64,000 nucleotides of DNA from NCBI GenBank assembly GCA_904424815.1, contig CAJGBI010000001.1:1569671-1633670 (forward strand), given 5' to 3'. The notes under the pieces are model-generated. The model was not told the origin of the DNA, searched no databases, and saw only the letters and a list, made by a program, of their open reading frames with translations. The translations under genes were made by a program, and so were the position numbers. Origin of the DNA: Puniceicoccaceae bacterium Marseille-Q1082 (GTDB taxonomy: Bacteria > Verrucomicrobiota > Verrucomicrobiia > Opitutales > Intestinicryptomonadaceae). The first letter of the stretch is position 1. Each line of letters opens with the position of its first letter. Shown in pieces: positions 26,158 to 36,224 of this stretch.

Positions 26158-27108
26158 ATGGAAACGGGATTCAATCCGTCATTAGCCTTAGCGGTACTTC
26201 CCATATATGTTGTCGTGTCAGTCGGGTGGCTCGCGCGAAAACTGGGATGGCTCGCCCCTGAAAGCGACAAGTCTCTAATGAGGCTTGCCATAGACATATC
26301 GCTGCCATGTTTCATATTTTACAACATGATAGGCAACGAGAAGCTCGCAAGCGTAAGCTACGCCGCGTGCACCATATCCCTGGGAGTATTCGGGATATGC
26401 GCGTGCCTTGCCGTCGCGTGGATTGCGGCAAAAATTATGGGGCTCAAAACCGGAGAGGGGGCGCGGACATTCACAGTCACTACGGGAGTGCACAATTACG
26501 GATTTTTCATAATAGCGCTTGTGGCGATAATCTATCCGGACGACAAAGACTTCATGGGGCTCGTCCTCACACACAATGTCGGATGCGATCTGGTGTTCTG
26601 GTCGTTGGGGCTGGCAATGCTCTCATCCGCAAAAAAATTCGGCCTTTCAATATTTTTAAAAGGCCCGGTGTTATCCGTATTCGTCGCCCTGTTTTTCATA
26701 TGGACGGGAATAGCGGATAAAATTCCCGAATTTGCGCTCTCGTCGCTGAAGCTCATCGGAGGGGCGTCTATTCCGATAAACCTATTGATGTTCGGCACGC
26801 TCATATACGACTTATACTCCCGCGAAACCTTCGACGCGAAAACGGTCGGAATTGCGGTTTTCCTGAGAATGGGCGTAATGCCCTGCATATTTATAGGGGC
26901 CGCCGCAACGCTGCCAATCGACGCCTCGCTCAAAAAGCTGCTGGTGTTCCAGGCGCTGTCCCCCTGCGGGATTACCGCCGCGGTGCTCGCCAAGCACTTC
27001 GGCGGCCGCCCGCAGATGGCGGTGCAGATAACCGTAGCGACACTCCTCGCGGCCCTCCCCGCCGTTCCCTTCTGGATGTGGGCGGGAATGTCGCTCATCG
27101 GGGCGTAA
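26158..27108 (+). CDS. AEC-family transporter (auxin efflux carrier-like permease)
   Basis: The 316-residue protein has about ten hydrophobic segments and the AEC pattern: LAVLPIYVVVSVGWLARKLG, MRLAIDISLPCFIFYNMIGN, TTGVHNYGFFIIALVAIIYP, THNVGCDLVFWSLGLAM, GGASIPINLLMFGTLI and the C-terminal FQALSPCGITAAVLAKHFGG. Members export or import organic anions such as malate; the substrate here is unknown. ATG 26158 is chosen because GGAG precedes it and an upstream in-frame ATG would require translation through the terminator hairpin. No partner gene is linked. Confidence 0.85.
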   Translation: METGFNPSLALAVLPIYVVVSVGWLARKLGWLAPESDKSLMRLAIDISLPCFIFYNMIGNEKLASVSYAACTISLGVFGICACLAVAWIAAKIMGLKTGEGARTFTVTTGVHNYGFFIIALVAIIYPDDKDFMGLVLTHNVGCDLVFWSLGLAMLSSAKKFGLSIFLKGPVLSVFVALFFIWTGIADKIPEFALSSLKLIGGASIPINLLMFGTLIYDLYSRETFDAKTVGIAVFLRMGVMPCIFIGAAATLPIDASLKKLLVFQALSPCGITAAVLAKHFGGRPQMAVQITVATLLAALPAVPFWMWAGMSLIGA

Positions 27109-27151
27109 AAATTCGGTCGGACGGAAAAAAAGGCTTGCGTTTGGAAAAATA

Positions 27152-27172
27152 ATAGTATTGTAGTACTATAAT
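27152..27172 (+). promoter_or_regulatory. Rrf2 operator/promoter with palindrome overlapping the -10
   Basis: The inverted repeat ATAGTA-TTGTAG-TACTAT (27152-27169) overlaps a perfect TATAAT (27167-27172). The nearest -35 candidate, TTGGAA at 27141, is 20 bases from it. The -10 lies 20 bases upstream of the Rrf2 gene. This layout is what autorepression by the Rrf2 protein would need; binding itself is inferred. Confidence 0.55.
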
Positions 27173-27191
27173 TCTATTAAAAGAAACCCGC

Positions 27192-27641
27192 GTGCCCTCA
27201 AAAGTCCTCAACATATCGGAATGCTCGTCGCTCGCCCTCCACGCCGCGAGGGCGGTCGCCCGCGCCGGCTCTCCGATGACTGCCGAGCGCATCGCCGGCG
27301 CCGCTGGCGTCTCCAGGCACCATCTTTCGAAGGCGCTGCGCAAGATGGTCGAGGCGGGGATAATATCCTCGTCGCGCGGCCCGAACGGGGGGTTCTTCTT
27401 TACCGAGGAGCAAAAGAGGCTGCCGCTTATGCGCATAATGGACGCCACAGGCTCCGGCGAGGCGAAATGCCCGTGCATGTTCGACACCCCGCGCTGCGGC
27501 GGAAACGACTGCCTGTTCGGAACCCTGCTCAAAGACGCAAACAGGCTTTACAACAGCTATTTTTCAAAAACCAGAATTTCGGATCTGGCAAGAAAACAAA
27601 AACAGACTAAACAAAGGAAAACATCATGGCAAAGAAAGTGA
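27192..27641 (+). CDS. Rrf2-family transcriptional regulator with Cys cluster
   Basis: The 149-residue protein begins at GTG 27192. An Rrf2 winged helix covers residues 1-75 ([58 protein letters not shown]). A segment with four Cys residues follows ([20 protein letters not shown]), as in Rrf2 proteins that bind an Fe-S cluster and sense NO, iron or redox state. It overlaps the downstream rubrerythrin gene by 16 bases. Together with the palindromic operator this suggests an oxidative-stress regulon. Cluster binding is inferred, not shown. Confidence 0.85.
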   Translation: MPSKVLNISECSSLALHAARAVARAGSPMTAERIAGAAGVSRHHLSKALRKMVEAGIISSSRGPNGGFFFTEEQKRLPLMRIMDATGSGEAKCPCMFDTPRCGGNDCLFGTLLKDANRLYNSYFSKTRISDLARKQKQTKQRKTSWQRK

Positions 27642-28177
27642 TATGCTCGGTATGCGGCTATGTCTTTGAAGACGCCGACAACCTCCCCGACGTCTGCCCC
27701 CAGTGCAAGGCGCCCAAGTCCAAGTTCGTCGTCAAGGACGACGCCCCTACGGCCTCGTGGGCCGACGAACACAAAATAGGCGTCGCCGCCGGCCTCGACA
27801 AGGAAGTCGTCGAAGGGCTGCGCGCGAACTTCACGGGCGAGTGCACGGAAGTCGGAATGTATCTGGCGATGAGCAGGCAGGCGGACAGGGAGGGATACCC
27901 GGAAGTCGCGGAAGCGTACAAGAGAATCGCGTTTGAAGAGGCCGAACACGCGGCGAAGTTCGCCGAACTCCTCGGCGAATGCGTCTGCGCGGACACGAAA
28001 AAGAACCTCGAACTTCGCGTTGAAGCCGAACGCGGGGCGACGGAAGGGAAGCTGATGCTCGCAAAGAGGGCGAAAGAGCTCGGGTACGACGCCGTCCACG
28101 ACACTGTGCACGAAATGTGCAAAGACGAGGCCCGCCACGGCTCCGCTTTTCAGGGGCTTCTCTCCCGCTACTTCTGA
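27626..28177 (+). CDS. Reverse rubrerythrin (N-terminal rubredoxin, C-terminal diiron domain)
   Basis: This 183-residue protein reduces peroxide in anaerobes. A rubredoxin module comes first, with [10 protein letters not shown] and [12 protein letters not shown] supplying the four iron-binding Cys. The four-helix diiron domain follows, with Glu and His ligands in [43 protein letters not shown] and [11 protein letters not shown]. The rubredoxin-first order defines reverse rubrerythrins (NADH peroxidase type). AGGAAAAC precedes the ATG. It overlaps the Rrf2 regulator gene, so one transcript probably makes both. The presence of this gene points to an anaerobic or microaerobic life style. Confidence 0.93.
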   Translation: MAKKVICSVCGYVFEDADNLPDVCPQCKAPKSKFVVKDDAPTASWADEHKIGVAAGLDKEVVEGLRANFTGECTEVGMYLAMSRQADREGYPEVAEAYKRIAFEEAEHAAKFAELLGECVCADTKKNLELRVEAERGATEGKLMLAKRAKELGYDAVHDTVHEMCKDEARHGSAFQGLLSRYF

Positions 28178-28341
28178 TTTGGCGGACGCTTTCGGCGCGG
28201 GGCGCGCCAAACTGCCGTTCAGATAAGCATTAAAAAGAGCCTGGCGGCGGAAGCGCGCCGCGCATGCTGCCGGCGACGGGTTCTTTAAAACGGATCATCA
28301 ATGGCAGTTTCACGCGCCCCTAAACAAAAAAACGCCGCTTT

Positions 28342-28390
28342 AAAAAGTCGCAACCCCGCGCCCAAAGCGCATTTAGGCCGCGACTTTTTT
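28342..28390 (+). terminator. Terminator-like hairpin downstream of the rubrerythrin gene
   Basis: AAAAAGTCGC (28342-28351) pairs perfectly with GCGACTTTTT (28380-28389) around a 28-base loop, ending in a run of six T residues. The stem is A/T-flanked and could act on both strands. It lies about 165 bp after the rubrerythrin stop. Confidence 0.5.
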
Positions 28391-28400
28391 CATTTTTTTG

Positions 28401-28585
28401 CCCCGCATTCAAAGTCATTGCGCCCAATAGGGGAAGTGGGATTTTCAGAACAAAATCTGCAAGCAAAAACGAACTTCTTACCGGAAGTTCGTTTTGCCGG
28501 AAATTGCGGAGGGATAGAAACATTGGCAAAGCCAATCGCAGCAAGTGGGCTTTGCCCTTTCAATAGAAGCGGCACCGCCTCCTTG
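28401..28585 (-). repeat. Diverged inverted copy of the 7.4-8.4 kb repeat element
   Basis: Read on the minus strand this segment repeats the architecture at 7569-7800. It has a 27-bp-type unit (GGTGCCGCTTCTATTGAAAG), GATTGGCTTTGCCAATG with TTTCTATCCCTCC, the palindrome AAAACGAACTTC-loop-GAAGTTCGTTTT (28466-28495), and GGGCGCAATGACTTTGAATG. Here there is one unit of each kind instead of eight and four. The 12-pair palindrome is flanked by A and T runs and may end transcripts from both sides, lying between the convergent rubrerythrin and PEP-CTERM genes. Confidence 0.75.
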
Positions 28586-28634
28586 CGAGAGTGTATGAGG
28601 AGGGGGGCGCATAGCCCTCCCCCTCTTATCCAAT

Positions 28635-30230
28635 CTACCCCCTCCTCCGCTTCCACGCGGCAACGCCGAGGGCGAACGCTCCGATGAGGGCGGCGACAGC
28701 CGCTGGTTCGGGCACCTGCGAGAAGGTTACGGTGAGGGTGTTGCCGACCCACGCGAAGTCCGCTATCGCGTTCAGCAGGTTCTTGGCTTCAAAGTCGTCG
28801 TTCGCGTCGGACGAAAACGAGCCTTCCAGGGCGTTGGCGGTTATCAGGTCGAACACGTTGTTGCCTTCGTCTATCAGCACGGCGGCGTCGAGCCCCGAAA
28901 AGTCCACGCCTATTTTCCCCTCGGCGGACTTTGTGAAAGTCCCATCAATGGTAATCTTGTCGGCGAGCCCCCCGAAGAAAGTTTCGGTGTTGTGGAAAAC
29001 TATGTCCCCGCCAAACCATTCGGCTCCGGAGACGGTCACGCCGCCCTCGATGCCGCCGAAGCCGCCGCCGGTCATTGTGAGCTTTCCGAGTGCCGTCGTG
29101 CTGTGGATTATGAGGGTGCCGCTCTCGACTTCGACGGTACCGGTGAAGGCGGAATCCGCGCGGATTATTTGCCTCTTTCCGTTTTCGCCCGCCATTTTTA
29201 CGCTCATTACGGTCTTTATGGAGTCGGAGCGGTTTTCTGTGAAAGTGCCGGAGAAATCGCAGTCCTCCTTGTTGGTGAAGATGAGCTTTACGGTGCTCGC
29301 GTCCAATGTCCGCGAGTTGTTCGACAGATTTCCCCTGCCGTCGAGCCCGCCTACCTTTATAAAGGTGTCGGTGGCGCCCGGGGCTGCCTTATATTCGTTC
29401 CAACTTATTGTTGCAACCCTGTGGAGAAGATTGAGGGTCGGGAGTTTTCCGTCGGAAGACGGCGTCATTCTGACGACACCTTGGACGAGTATGTCCGGCA
29501 TATTTTCGGAATGGACGGCGGAAGCGTCCTCGTTCCAGACATTCATTTGAACAATGGAATTCCCGTATATGTTGAAATCTCCCGTGACGGTTAGATACTT
29601 CATGCATCCTGAATCCGACATGACAATATCCTGCCCCGCCTTGTCGCCGACAGTGCCTTTGCAAAGCGCGGACGCCGTCCCCCCGAATCTCACGTCGGCG
29701 CGCGCGCCCTCGCTGCCAATATTGACGGTTCCGAATGTCACCTCGGGCTGCGTGCCGTTTGAATAAGACGCGCCGAATACAAACTCCCAATTCGAGCTTC
29801 CTCCCTCAAACGTGAATTCGCCTATGTTCCAGAACGCTCCGGAAACGTTTGCTATGAAATTGTTTTTCATAGAACCGCCCGAAGTCACGCTTCCGTTTTT
29901 TATGAAGTCAATCGAGTCGTAATTATAATTTACGACAGTCAGGGAAGCCAAATTCAGGAACGCCTGGTTTATATTGTAGTAAATTCCCTCGCTCCTCGAC
30001 GCCAAAGGCAGATGGGCGTCGTAGTCGAACACCCAGTTGGCGTCGGGGGAATTTACGTTTGCGTCCTCGGGAATGGCGACATATTCGGAGCTCGACGAGC
30101 TCCATGCGGAGGCGTCGAATACCGGCATGTTTCCGTTGGTAACGTCGCCCCAATAGTAATATGTCTCCGCCGCGGCGGAAAAGGCTGCGCAAAATGCGAG
30201 AGGAAGAAGAATATATGAATTCGTTTTCAT
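28635..30230 (-). CDS. PEP-CTERM sorted surface/secreted protein
   Basis: The 531-residue protein has a signal peptide (MKTNSYILLPLAFCAAFSAA), a long beta-rich Gly/Ser/Asn/Asp body and a C-terminal sorting tail: FSQVPEPAAVAALIGAFALG followed by VAAWKRRRG. That is the PEP motif, a membrane helix and a basic end recognised by exosortase. The body has repeated short strands such as GSVTSGGSMKNNFIAN and GTFTKSAEGKIGVDFSGL, resembling autotransporter-type beta-helix repeats. Function is unknown; such proteins are abundant in Verrucomicrobia, often with exopolysaccharide. No exosortase gene lies in the window. Confidence 0.85.
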   Translation of the reverse strand: MKTNSYILLPLAFCAAFSAAAETYYYWGDVTNGNMPVFDASAWSSSSSEYVAIPEDANVNSPDANWVFDYDAHLPLASRSEGIYYNINQAFLNLASLTVVNYNYDSIDFIKNGSVTSGGSMKNNFIANVSGAFWNIGEFTFEGGSSNWEFVFGASYSNGTQPEVTFGTVNIGSEGARADVRFGGTASALCKGTVGDKAGQDIVMSDSGCMKYLTVTGDFNIYGNSIVQMNVWNEDASAVHSENMPDILVQGVVRMTPSSDGKLPTLNLLHRVATISWNEYKAAPGATDTFIKVGGLDGRGNLSNNSRTLDASTVKLIFTNKEDCDFSGTFTENRSDSIKTVMSVKMAGENGKRQIIRADSAFTGTVEVESGTLIIHSTTALGKLTMTGGGFGGIEGGVTVSGAEWFGGDIVFHNTETFFGGLADKITIDGTFTKSAEGKIGVDFSGLDAAVLIDEGNNVFDLITANALEGSFSSDANDDFEAKNLLNAIADFAWVGNTLTVTFSQVPEPAAVAALIGAFALGVAAWKRRRG

Positions 30231-30829
30231 ATAAACTTTTCTAACGCAAGGTTTAAAAATGTCAAAACTTTTTTTGAGAAAAAAATTCTATCCCCCCACA
30301 CACTATGCCCGCAAAATAAAAAATATTTCCCAAACCCCGCTTCGACCCGCCGCCGTCCTTCCCGCCGCGCGCCGTCAGCCATACCCCCGCGCGCATATCC
30401 GCTCTATTAAAGCCCCCCCCCTTATCGCGCGCGGAATGGAATCCGTTTGGAAAATTTTACAATCCGCTTTCTATTTCCATCTGCGCCTCTCCCGCGCCAA
30501 GTTTCAACAAGAAGAAAAAAATGTCCGCACTGCGCGCCGCTGCCGCGCGCCTTTGCCGCGCTGCAATTTTGACCAGGAAAACAATACGCACGCGCGCCTC
30601 CCCGCTTTGCTAGCGCGCGAAAACCCGCCGCCGCCGCCAGCGGGAACTCGGCAATTTTTCGCGGCAAAACTTCAACCACCCGCCGCAAAATTTGCTCTGC
30701 CAATTCACCCCGCAATTCCCGAAAATTTCCGCATTCCGAGCAAAACCTACCTCCTGCGCCGCGACAATACGGCGCGCCGCGGAATTAAAGAGGCGCAAAG
30801 ATTCCGGCGAAAATTTCTCCCGTCCCGAC
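30231..30829. other. Intergenic stretch without a supported gene
   Basis: About 600 bp upstream of the PEP-CTERM gene and downstream of hemL. The first 100 bp are AT-rich and should include the PEP-CTERM promoter, though no clear hexamer pair was found. The rest is GC-rich with many CCGCC words and A-runs, like the gap at 10524-11275. Reading frames here have no recognisable domain. Confidence 0.55.
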
Positions 30830-32104
30830 TCAGAGGGCGCGTATGCTTTCAGTTATCGCCTCCGCCGCGCGCGCAAGGTCGCCGTCGGTGTGCGCCGCGC
30901 TCATAAAGCAGATTTCGTACGCGCTCGGCGCAAAGTAAACGCCGCGGTCGAGGCACCCCCAGAAGAATTTTTTGTAGAGCTCCGCGGAGGACGCCATCGC
31001 GTCGGCGCAATTCTTCACGCGGTTTTCGCTGAAAAAAAACGAGAAGAGCGACGCCACTTTCGGCGTTTGCAGCGCGATTCCCTTTTCCTTCGCCGCCGCC
31101 TGCGCCGCGTTCACTATGAATTCCGACTTCCTTTCGAGCATTTCGTAGGGGGGATTTTCGCGGATCATTTTCAGCGCGGCGATTCCTGCGGACATCGCGA
31201 GCGGATTTCCGCTGAGCGTTCCCGCCTGATAGACGGGGCCGAGCGGCGCGAGGAGTTCCATTATCTCGCGCCTCCCGCAAAACGCGCCGACCGGAAGGCC
31301 GCCGCCTATTATTTTGCCGAGCGCGCACAGGTCGGGCATAATCCCCTCGCGCGCCTGCGCCCCGCCGGCAGCCGCGCGGAAGCCGGTTATTACCTCGTCG
31401 AAAATGAGCAGGCTGCCGCTCTTTGTGCAGGCGCCGCGCAGCAGCCGCAAAAACCCGGGCTCGGGCTCTATGAGACCTACGTTCGCGGGATACGGCTCGA
31501 GAATCGCGCACGCGATTTTTTCGCCAAGCTTTTCAAAGCACTCCTCGACCGCCGCCGCGTCGTTGAAGGGAAGCACTATCGTAAGCTTTGCCAAATCCGC
31601 CGGAATGCCGGCGGAGTCGGGGTTGCCGAAAGTCAGCGCGCCGCTGCCCGCCTTGACGAGCAGGCTGTCCGCGTGCCCGTGGTAGCAGCCCGCGAACTTT
31701 ACTATCAAATCCCTGCCGGTGTACCCGCGCGCCAGGCGGATTGCCGACATGGTCGCCTCCGTGCCGGAATTTGTCATGCGCACCATCTCGGCGCACGGAA
31801 TCATGCCGCAGATCATGCGCGCCATTTCGAGCTCAGCCTCGCACGGCATTCCGAAAGACGTTCCGCCTGCGAGCGCGGATTCTATCGCCGCGCGGATCGT
31901 CGGATGGTTGTGCCCGAAGAGCGCGGGCCCCCAAGAGCACACGAAGTCCACGAGCTCGCGGCCGTCGCAGGTCTCCACCCGCGCCCCCCGCGCCGAGCGC
32001 GCGAAAAACGGCTCTCCGCCCACCCCGCGAAAAGCGCGCACCGGAGAGTTAACCCCCCCGGGTATGAGTTTTTTTGATTCCGAAAAAAGCTCTTTGGAAG
32101 TCAT
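30830..32104 (-). CDS. hemL: Glutamate-1-semialdehyde 2,1-aminomutase
   Basis: HemL converts glutamate-1-semialdehyde to 5-aminolevulinate, the C5 route to haem. The 424 residues align end to end with the family: [79 protein letters not shown] and [12 protein letters not shown]. The PLP lysine lies near residue 264 in [15 protein letters not shown], and [16 protein letters not shown] follows. It overlaps nadE by four bases (ATGA), so the two are coupled. No other haem gene is in the window. Confidence 0.97.
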   Translation of the reverse strand: MTSKELFSESKKLIPGGVNSPVRAFRGVGGEPFFARSARGARVETCDGRELVDFVCSWGPALFGHNHPTIRAAIESALAGGTSFGMPCEAELEMARMICGMIPCAEMVRMTNSGTEATMSAIRLARGYTGRDLIVKFAGCYHGHADSLLVKAGSGALTFGNPDSAGIPADLAKLTIVLPFNDAAAVEECFEKLGEKIACAILEPYPANVGLIEPEPGFLRLLRGACTKSGSLLIFDEVITGFRAAAGGAQAREGIMPDLCALGKIIGGGLPVGAFCGRREIMELLAPLGPVYQAGTLSGNPLAMSAGIAALKMIRENPPYEMLERKSEFIVNAAQAAAKEKGIALQTPKVASLFSFFFSENRVKNCADAMASSAELYKKFFWGCLDRGVYFAPSAYEICFMSAAHTDGDLARAAEAITESIRAL

Positions 32105-33774
32105 TGAAGCCCCCTCTTTATTGATACCGGTATTTTTCTGTCCGTCGAAAACGCGACCGCCGAAAGCTTCGGGCCTATCGGATACTGCGAACGCTTGTAT
32201 TCGGCGCGCGCCACCTTGCCCAAAACGTCCTCAACCGCCGCCCTGTCGAAGCCCGCCGCTACTATCTCGGAGGCGGACTTGAACCCCTCTATGTGCAGGC
32301 GCAAAATCGCGTCGAGAACGTCGTAGGGCGGCAGGGAATCCTCGTCTTTCTGTCCGGGGCGCAATTCGGCGGACGGCGGCTTGTCTATGGTGTTCTGCGG
32401 AATTATCTCCCTGCCCGCCTCGCGGTTTACGAGGTTTGAAAGGCGGTATACCTCCGTCTTGTAGAGGTCGCAGATAGGGGCGAACCCGCCGTTGGTGTCG
32501 CCGTAGAGCGTGCAGTAGCCCACGGCGCATTCGCTCTTGTTGCCGGTGGCGAGCACCAGGTGCCCGAGCTTGTTTGAAATCGCCATGAGCGTCAGCCCCC
32601 GCGCGCGCGACTGTATGTTCTCCTCCGCCACTCCGCGCGGCAAGCCGGCAAACAGCCCCGCGAGCGCGCCCTCGACCGCCTCGACGGGCTTCTCTATCGA
32701 AACCGTGTGAAATTCTATGCCCAAATTTTCCGCGAGCGCGGCGGCGTCCGTCCTGCTGTGGGAACTCGAAAACTTGGAGGGCATCGACACCCCGACCACA
32801 TTTTCCCGCCCGAGAGCCTCGACGGCGAGCGCCGCCACGAGCGCGGAGTCTATGCCGCCGCTGAGCCCCACGACGACGCTCCTTATTCCGCACTTGCCGA
32901 CGAAATCGCGCAGTGACATCACTATCGCGCGCTTCAGGTCGGAGTCGCCCTGAAAGTCGAAGGCGTCCCCGTCGTAGCCGTCCAGCGAATCCAGGTCAAT
33001 TGCCAGCGCGTCCTCCTCGAATTTTTTAAGGCACTTTGACGCGGGCTCCGCGCGCGAGGCGTCGAAAACCCCGCTTCCGCCCGCAAATACCACGGCGTCG
33101 TTGCCCCCGACGAGGTTGCACCAGACGAGCGGAACTCCTGCCGTCCGCGAGACCTCGAACAGCAGGCCGCCACTGCGCCGCACGGTGTCGTTTGCGGTCG
33201 AAAAGACGCTCGCCGAAATGTTCACGAGCAGATCGAGCCGCCCGCCGCCGCGCTTCAAATCCGAAAAATATTCGAGCGGCCGCGGGGAATTTTCATAGCG
33301 AGGCGCGGTGGGCAGCGACGGGAGCGTCCAGATGTCCTCGCAAACCGTCACCCCGACCGACTTCCCGCAGATTTCCGCGACCCCGAAATCGCGCCCGGGA
33401 TCGAAGTTGCGCGAGTCGTTTAATGCGCCGTAATTGGGCAGCAGCATTTTGTCGCAAATCCTGGAGACTTTCCCGCCGTCCAGAAGATACGCCGAATTGC
33501 GCGCGCCCGCCGGCCCGCCGTCCAAGCGCGGGCAGCCGACTATCGCCGGAATCGGCAGGGTTCCTGCAAGCGCGGAGAGAGCGGCCTGCGCGGCCTCCAC
33601 AAACCTGCCGTACCCGACCAAATCGCCGAGCGGATAGCCCGACACCGCGCATTCGGGAAACACCGCAAAGTCCGCGCCGCCGCGGGCGAGCCGCGCGCAG
33701 GCGTCCGATATTTTGGCGGCGTTTGCGGAAAAGTCGCCCACGCGCGCGTTTATCTGTCCGATTCCGACTTTCAT
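32101..33774 (-). CDS. nadE: Glutamine-dependent NAD+ synthetase
   Basis: NadE makes NAD from nicotinic acid adenine dinucleotide using ammonia from glutamine. The 557-residue protein has an N-terminal nitrilase-type glutaminase with catalytic residues E41 ([13 protein letters not shown]), K109 (DKMLLPNYG) and C145 (TVCEDIW). The C-terminal synthetase has the P-loop [18 protein letters not shown] near residue 300. It ends with the family's [18 protein letters not shown]. Length and domain order are normal. A stem-loop, GGCGGAAT/ATTCCGCC, at 33779-33802 lies just upstream. hemL follows with a four-base overlap. Confidence 0.96.
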   Translation of the reverse strand: MKVGIGQINARVGDFSANAAKISDACARLARGGADFAVFPECAVSGYPLGDLVGYGRFVEAAQAALSALAGTLPIPAIVGCPRLDGGPAGARNSAYLLDGGKVSRICDKMLLPNYGALNDSRNFDPGRDFGVAEICGKSVGVTVCEDIWTLPSLPTAPRYENSPRPLEYFSDLKRGGGRLDLLVNISASVFSTANDTVRRSGGLLFEVSRTAGVPLVWCNLVGGNDAVVFAGGSGVFDASRAEPASKCLKKFEEDALAIDLDSLDGYDGDAFDFQGDSDLKRAIVMSLRDFVGKCGIRSVVVGLSGGIDSALVAALAVEALGRENVVGVSMPSKFSSSHSRTDAAALAENLGIEFHTVSIEKPVEAVEGALAGLFAGLPRGVAEENIQSRARGLTLMAISNKLGHLVLATGNKSECAVGYCTLYGDTNGGFAPICDLYKTEVYRLSNLVNREAGREIIPQNTIDKPPSAELRPGQKDEDSLPPYDVLDAILRLHIEGFKSASEIVAAGFDRAAVEDVLGKVARAEYKRSQYPIGPKLSAVAFSTDRKIPVSIKRGLQ

Positions 33775-33838
33775 CTAAGGCGGAATATTTTTTTATTCCG
33801 CCGCGCTTTTGCAAGCGTAATCGGGGCGCGGCGCGCGG

Positions 33839-34522
33839 CTATTCGCGGGAGGAGTTGGCGCGCGCGAGCATGTACAGCAGCCAGCCGAGCGACGACACGA
33901 AAGCCGCCACATACGTGAGGGCCGCGGCGTCCAGAACGCTCTCGACGCCCTCGGACTCCCCGCCCGCTCCGACTATGCCGAGCTCCCGCAGGCTCTCCTT
34001 CGCCCGCGCGGAGGCGTTGAACTCCACGGGGAGCGTGACGAGCTGGAATACCGTAAGCACCAAGTATATCGCAACCCCGACATAGAGGGTCGCGACGCTG
34101 TGGAAGAGGAAGAAGCCGCCTATCATGACGATCGGCAGGAGCTGGCATGCGAAATTCGTCACCGGCACGAGCGCCATGCGCAGGTTGAGCGGGGCGTAGC
34201 CGACTTTGTGCTGGATTGCATGTCCCGCCTCGTGCGCGGCGACCCCGAGGGCGGCGATGCTCGTGCCGTAAAAGTTGTCGCGGCTGAGGGCGAGAACTTT
34301 TCTCGACGGGTCGTAGTGGTCGGTGAGGGTGCCGTCTATCGGAACTATGTCGACGTCGGAAATCCCCGCCGAGCGCATTACCGCCGCGGCAGCGTCGCGC
34401 CCCGTAATCCCCGATGCGGAGCGTATTTGGGAATAGCGCGAATACGCCCCCGAAACGCGGGCCTGCGCCCACAAGCCGACTATTATCGGCACCACTATCA
34501 AAATAAGAAATTCCATCTGCAT
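33839..34522 (-). CDS. Membrane zinc metallopeptidase, YugP family
   Basis: The 227 residues have an N-terminal membrane helix (MQMEFLILIVVPIIVGLW), the zinc motif VAAHEAGHAIQHKVGYAPLN (HEAGH, with a downstream acidic residue) and two or three C-terminal membrane segments. The segment VDIVPIDGTLTDHYDPSRKV before the motif is typical of the YugP/DUF neutral zinc protease family. Substrates are not known. ATG 34522 begins directly before the membrane helix; an upstream TTG (34546) would add a short unconserved stretch. It lies 55 bp after folA on the same strand. Confidence 0.88.
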   Translation of the reverse strand: MQMEFLILIVVPIIVGLWAQARVSGAYSRYSQIRSASGITGRDAAAAVMRSAGISDVDIVPIDGTLTDHYDPSRKVLALSRDNFYGTSIAALGVAAHEAGHAIQHKVGYAPLNLRMALVPVTNFACQLLPIVMIGGFFLFHSVATLYVGVAIYLVLTVFQLVTLPVEFNASARAKESLRELGIVGAGGESEGVESVLDAAALTYVAAFVSSLGWLLYMLARANSSRE

Positions 34523-34577
34523 TATGCCAGTTTGAATTGTTCGCAAAAATCCCGTCCTCCCCGAAGAAAGGGGAATT

Positions 34578-35048
34578 TTATTTCCTCACATATCTTATAA
34601 CGTCAAAAAATTCGTTTTCTAAAACGGTTTCCCTTTCTTCAAACAGACCGGAAAAGTCAGGGAAAAACACGTCGCCGTCGGGCGAGAGCTTCACGCGGCT
34701 CAAAACGAGCTCCGAGCACAGCGGCAGGGCGGCGCGGTAGAGGGCGGCGCCCCCGCAAATCCACACCGTGCGCGGGTCGCCGTCGTAGGCGGCGGCGGCC
34801 TCTTCGAGCGAGGCGAACGCGCGCGCCCCCGAAACCTCCCCGGGCCGCGAGGTTATGACCGCGTTTTCGCGCCCCGGCAGCGGGCGCGAACCGAGGCTCT
34901 CCCAAGTCCTGCGCCCCATGAGAAGCACCCCGCCGAGAGTCGTCCGCTTGAAGTGCCTGAAATCCTCGGAGATCCTCCACGGTATTTCAAGCCCCCTGCC
35001 TATCACGCCGTTCTCGGCCACAGCCGCTATCGCCTTGAAGTTAGTCAT
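34578..35048 (-). CDS. folA: Dihydrofolate reductase
   Basis: FolA reduces dihydrofolate to tetrahydrofolate with NADPH. The 156-residue protein has [20 protein letters not shown] with the substrate-site Trp. [16 protein letters not shown] carries the active-site acidic residue. The NADPH loop is [20 protein letters not shown], and [20 protein letters not shown] has the conserved GG pair. It overlaps thyA by four bases, the usual thyA-folA arrangement that pairs thymidylate synthesis with regeneration of its cofactor. Confidence 0.96.
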   Translation of the reverse strand: MTNFKAIAAVAENGVIGRGLEIPWRISEDFRHFKRTTLGGVLLMGRRTWESLGSRPLPGRENAVITSRPGEVSGARAFASLEEAAAAYDGDPRTVWICGGAALYRAALPLCSELVLSRVKLSPDGDVFFPDFSGLFEERETVLENEFFDVIRYVRK

Positions 35049-35842
35049 ACGGCAATCGGAGCCTTTATGGCGGGATGCGGGTCGTAGCCCTCGAACGAGA
35101 AATCCTCAAATGTAAAGTCGCCGATATTTTTGCGCGCCGGATTCAGGCGGAGGGTCGGCAGCGGCCTGGGGTCGCGGGAGAGCTGCGTCTTGACCTGCTC
35201 TATGTGGTTTTTGTATATGTGCAAGTCTCCGAATGTGTGAATGAACTCCCTCGGCTTGTAGCCGCATACCTGGGCTACCATCATCGTGAGCATAGCGTAC
35301 GAGGCGATGTTGAACGGCACACCGAGGAATAGATCCGCGCTGCGCTGGTAGAGCTGGCATCTCAGTTCGCCCGAGCCGTTGACGTGGAACTGGAACAGCG
35401 CGTGGCACGGCGGGAGCGCCATCTTGTCGAGCTCGCCGGGATTCCACGCGCTCACGATGTGCCTGCGCCCGAAAGGGTCCTTTTTCAGGCCCTCTATGAG
35501 CCTGTCTATCTGGTTGACGCTGCGGCCGTCGGGCGCCCTCCAATCAGTCCACTGCGCCCCGTATATGCGCCCGAGATTGCCGTCTTTGTCTGCCCACTCG
35601 TCCCAAATGGTCACGCGGTTGTCGTTCAGGTATTTTATGTTGGTGTCGCCCTTCAAGAACCACAACAGCTCGTAAATTATCGAGCGCGTGTGGAGTTTTT
35701 TTGTGGTAAGCAGCGGGAAGGAGCCGCGCAGATCGAAGCGCGCCTGCGCCCCGAATACGCCGATTGTGCCGACGCCCGTGCGGTCGGAGCGCTCCTCGCC
35801 GTTTTCGAGTACGAATTTGAGCAAATCGAGATATTGTTTCAT
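35045..35842 (-). CDS. thyA: Thymidylate synthase
   Basis: ThyA methylates dUMP to dTMP with methylene-tetrahydrofolate. The 265 residues match the classic enzyme, and the catalytic Cys is C146 in [14 protein letters not shown]. Other landmarks are [39 protein letters not shown], the dUMP-binding [19 protein letters not shown] and the closing [13 protein letters not shown]. The length equals that of the E. coli enzyme, about 264. It is the first gene of thyA-folA. The 300-bp region upstream up to the tRNA holds no gene. Confidence 0.98.
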   Translation of the reverse strand: MKQYLDLLKFVLENGEERSDRTGVGTIGVFGAQARFDLRGSFPLLTTKKLHTRSIIYELLWFLKGDTNIKYLNDNRVTIWDEWADKDGNLGRIYGAQWTDWRAPDGRSVNQIDRLIEGLKKDPFGRRHIVSAWNPGELDKMALPPCHALFQFHVNGSGELRCQLYQRSADLFLGVPFNIASYAMLTMMVAQVCGYKPREFIHTFGDLHIYKNHIEQVKTQLSRDPRPLPTLRLNPARKNIGDFTFEDFSFEGYDPHPAIKAPIAV

Positions 35843-36139
35843 AATTGGCGTGCCGAAAAATTAAATTGAAGGAAACATATACCTAATCGCGCAGGCTATG
35901 CAACCACAAACCGGATCCGGAGCGCGGCCGGTACGCAAAGGCGGCGGCAAAAACGCGGTGCGGGCTCCGGCGAAGGGGAACGCCCCGCCGCGGAGAATTG
36001 CGGCTTTGCGGGCGGATTTCAAAAGCTTCATACGCCCCGCTCCTCTTTGCAAATGTCTTCCCCGCGATCCCGAAAAAATATTCATTTTTTTCTTGCATAG
36101 AAGGGGCAAAAGAGTACTTTACGCGAATTGTTATTTATT

Positions 36140-36212
<73 letters not shown>

Positions 36213-36224
36213 CTTCATTAAAAA

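Noticed and set aside
30259-30906. 215-codon plus-strand frame upstream of hemL's end
   Set aside because: Arg/Pro-rich translation without a domain, partly antisense to hemL.
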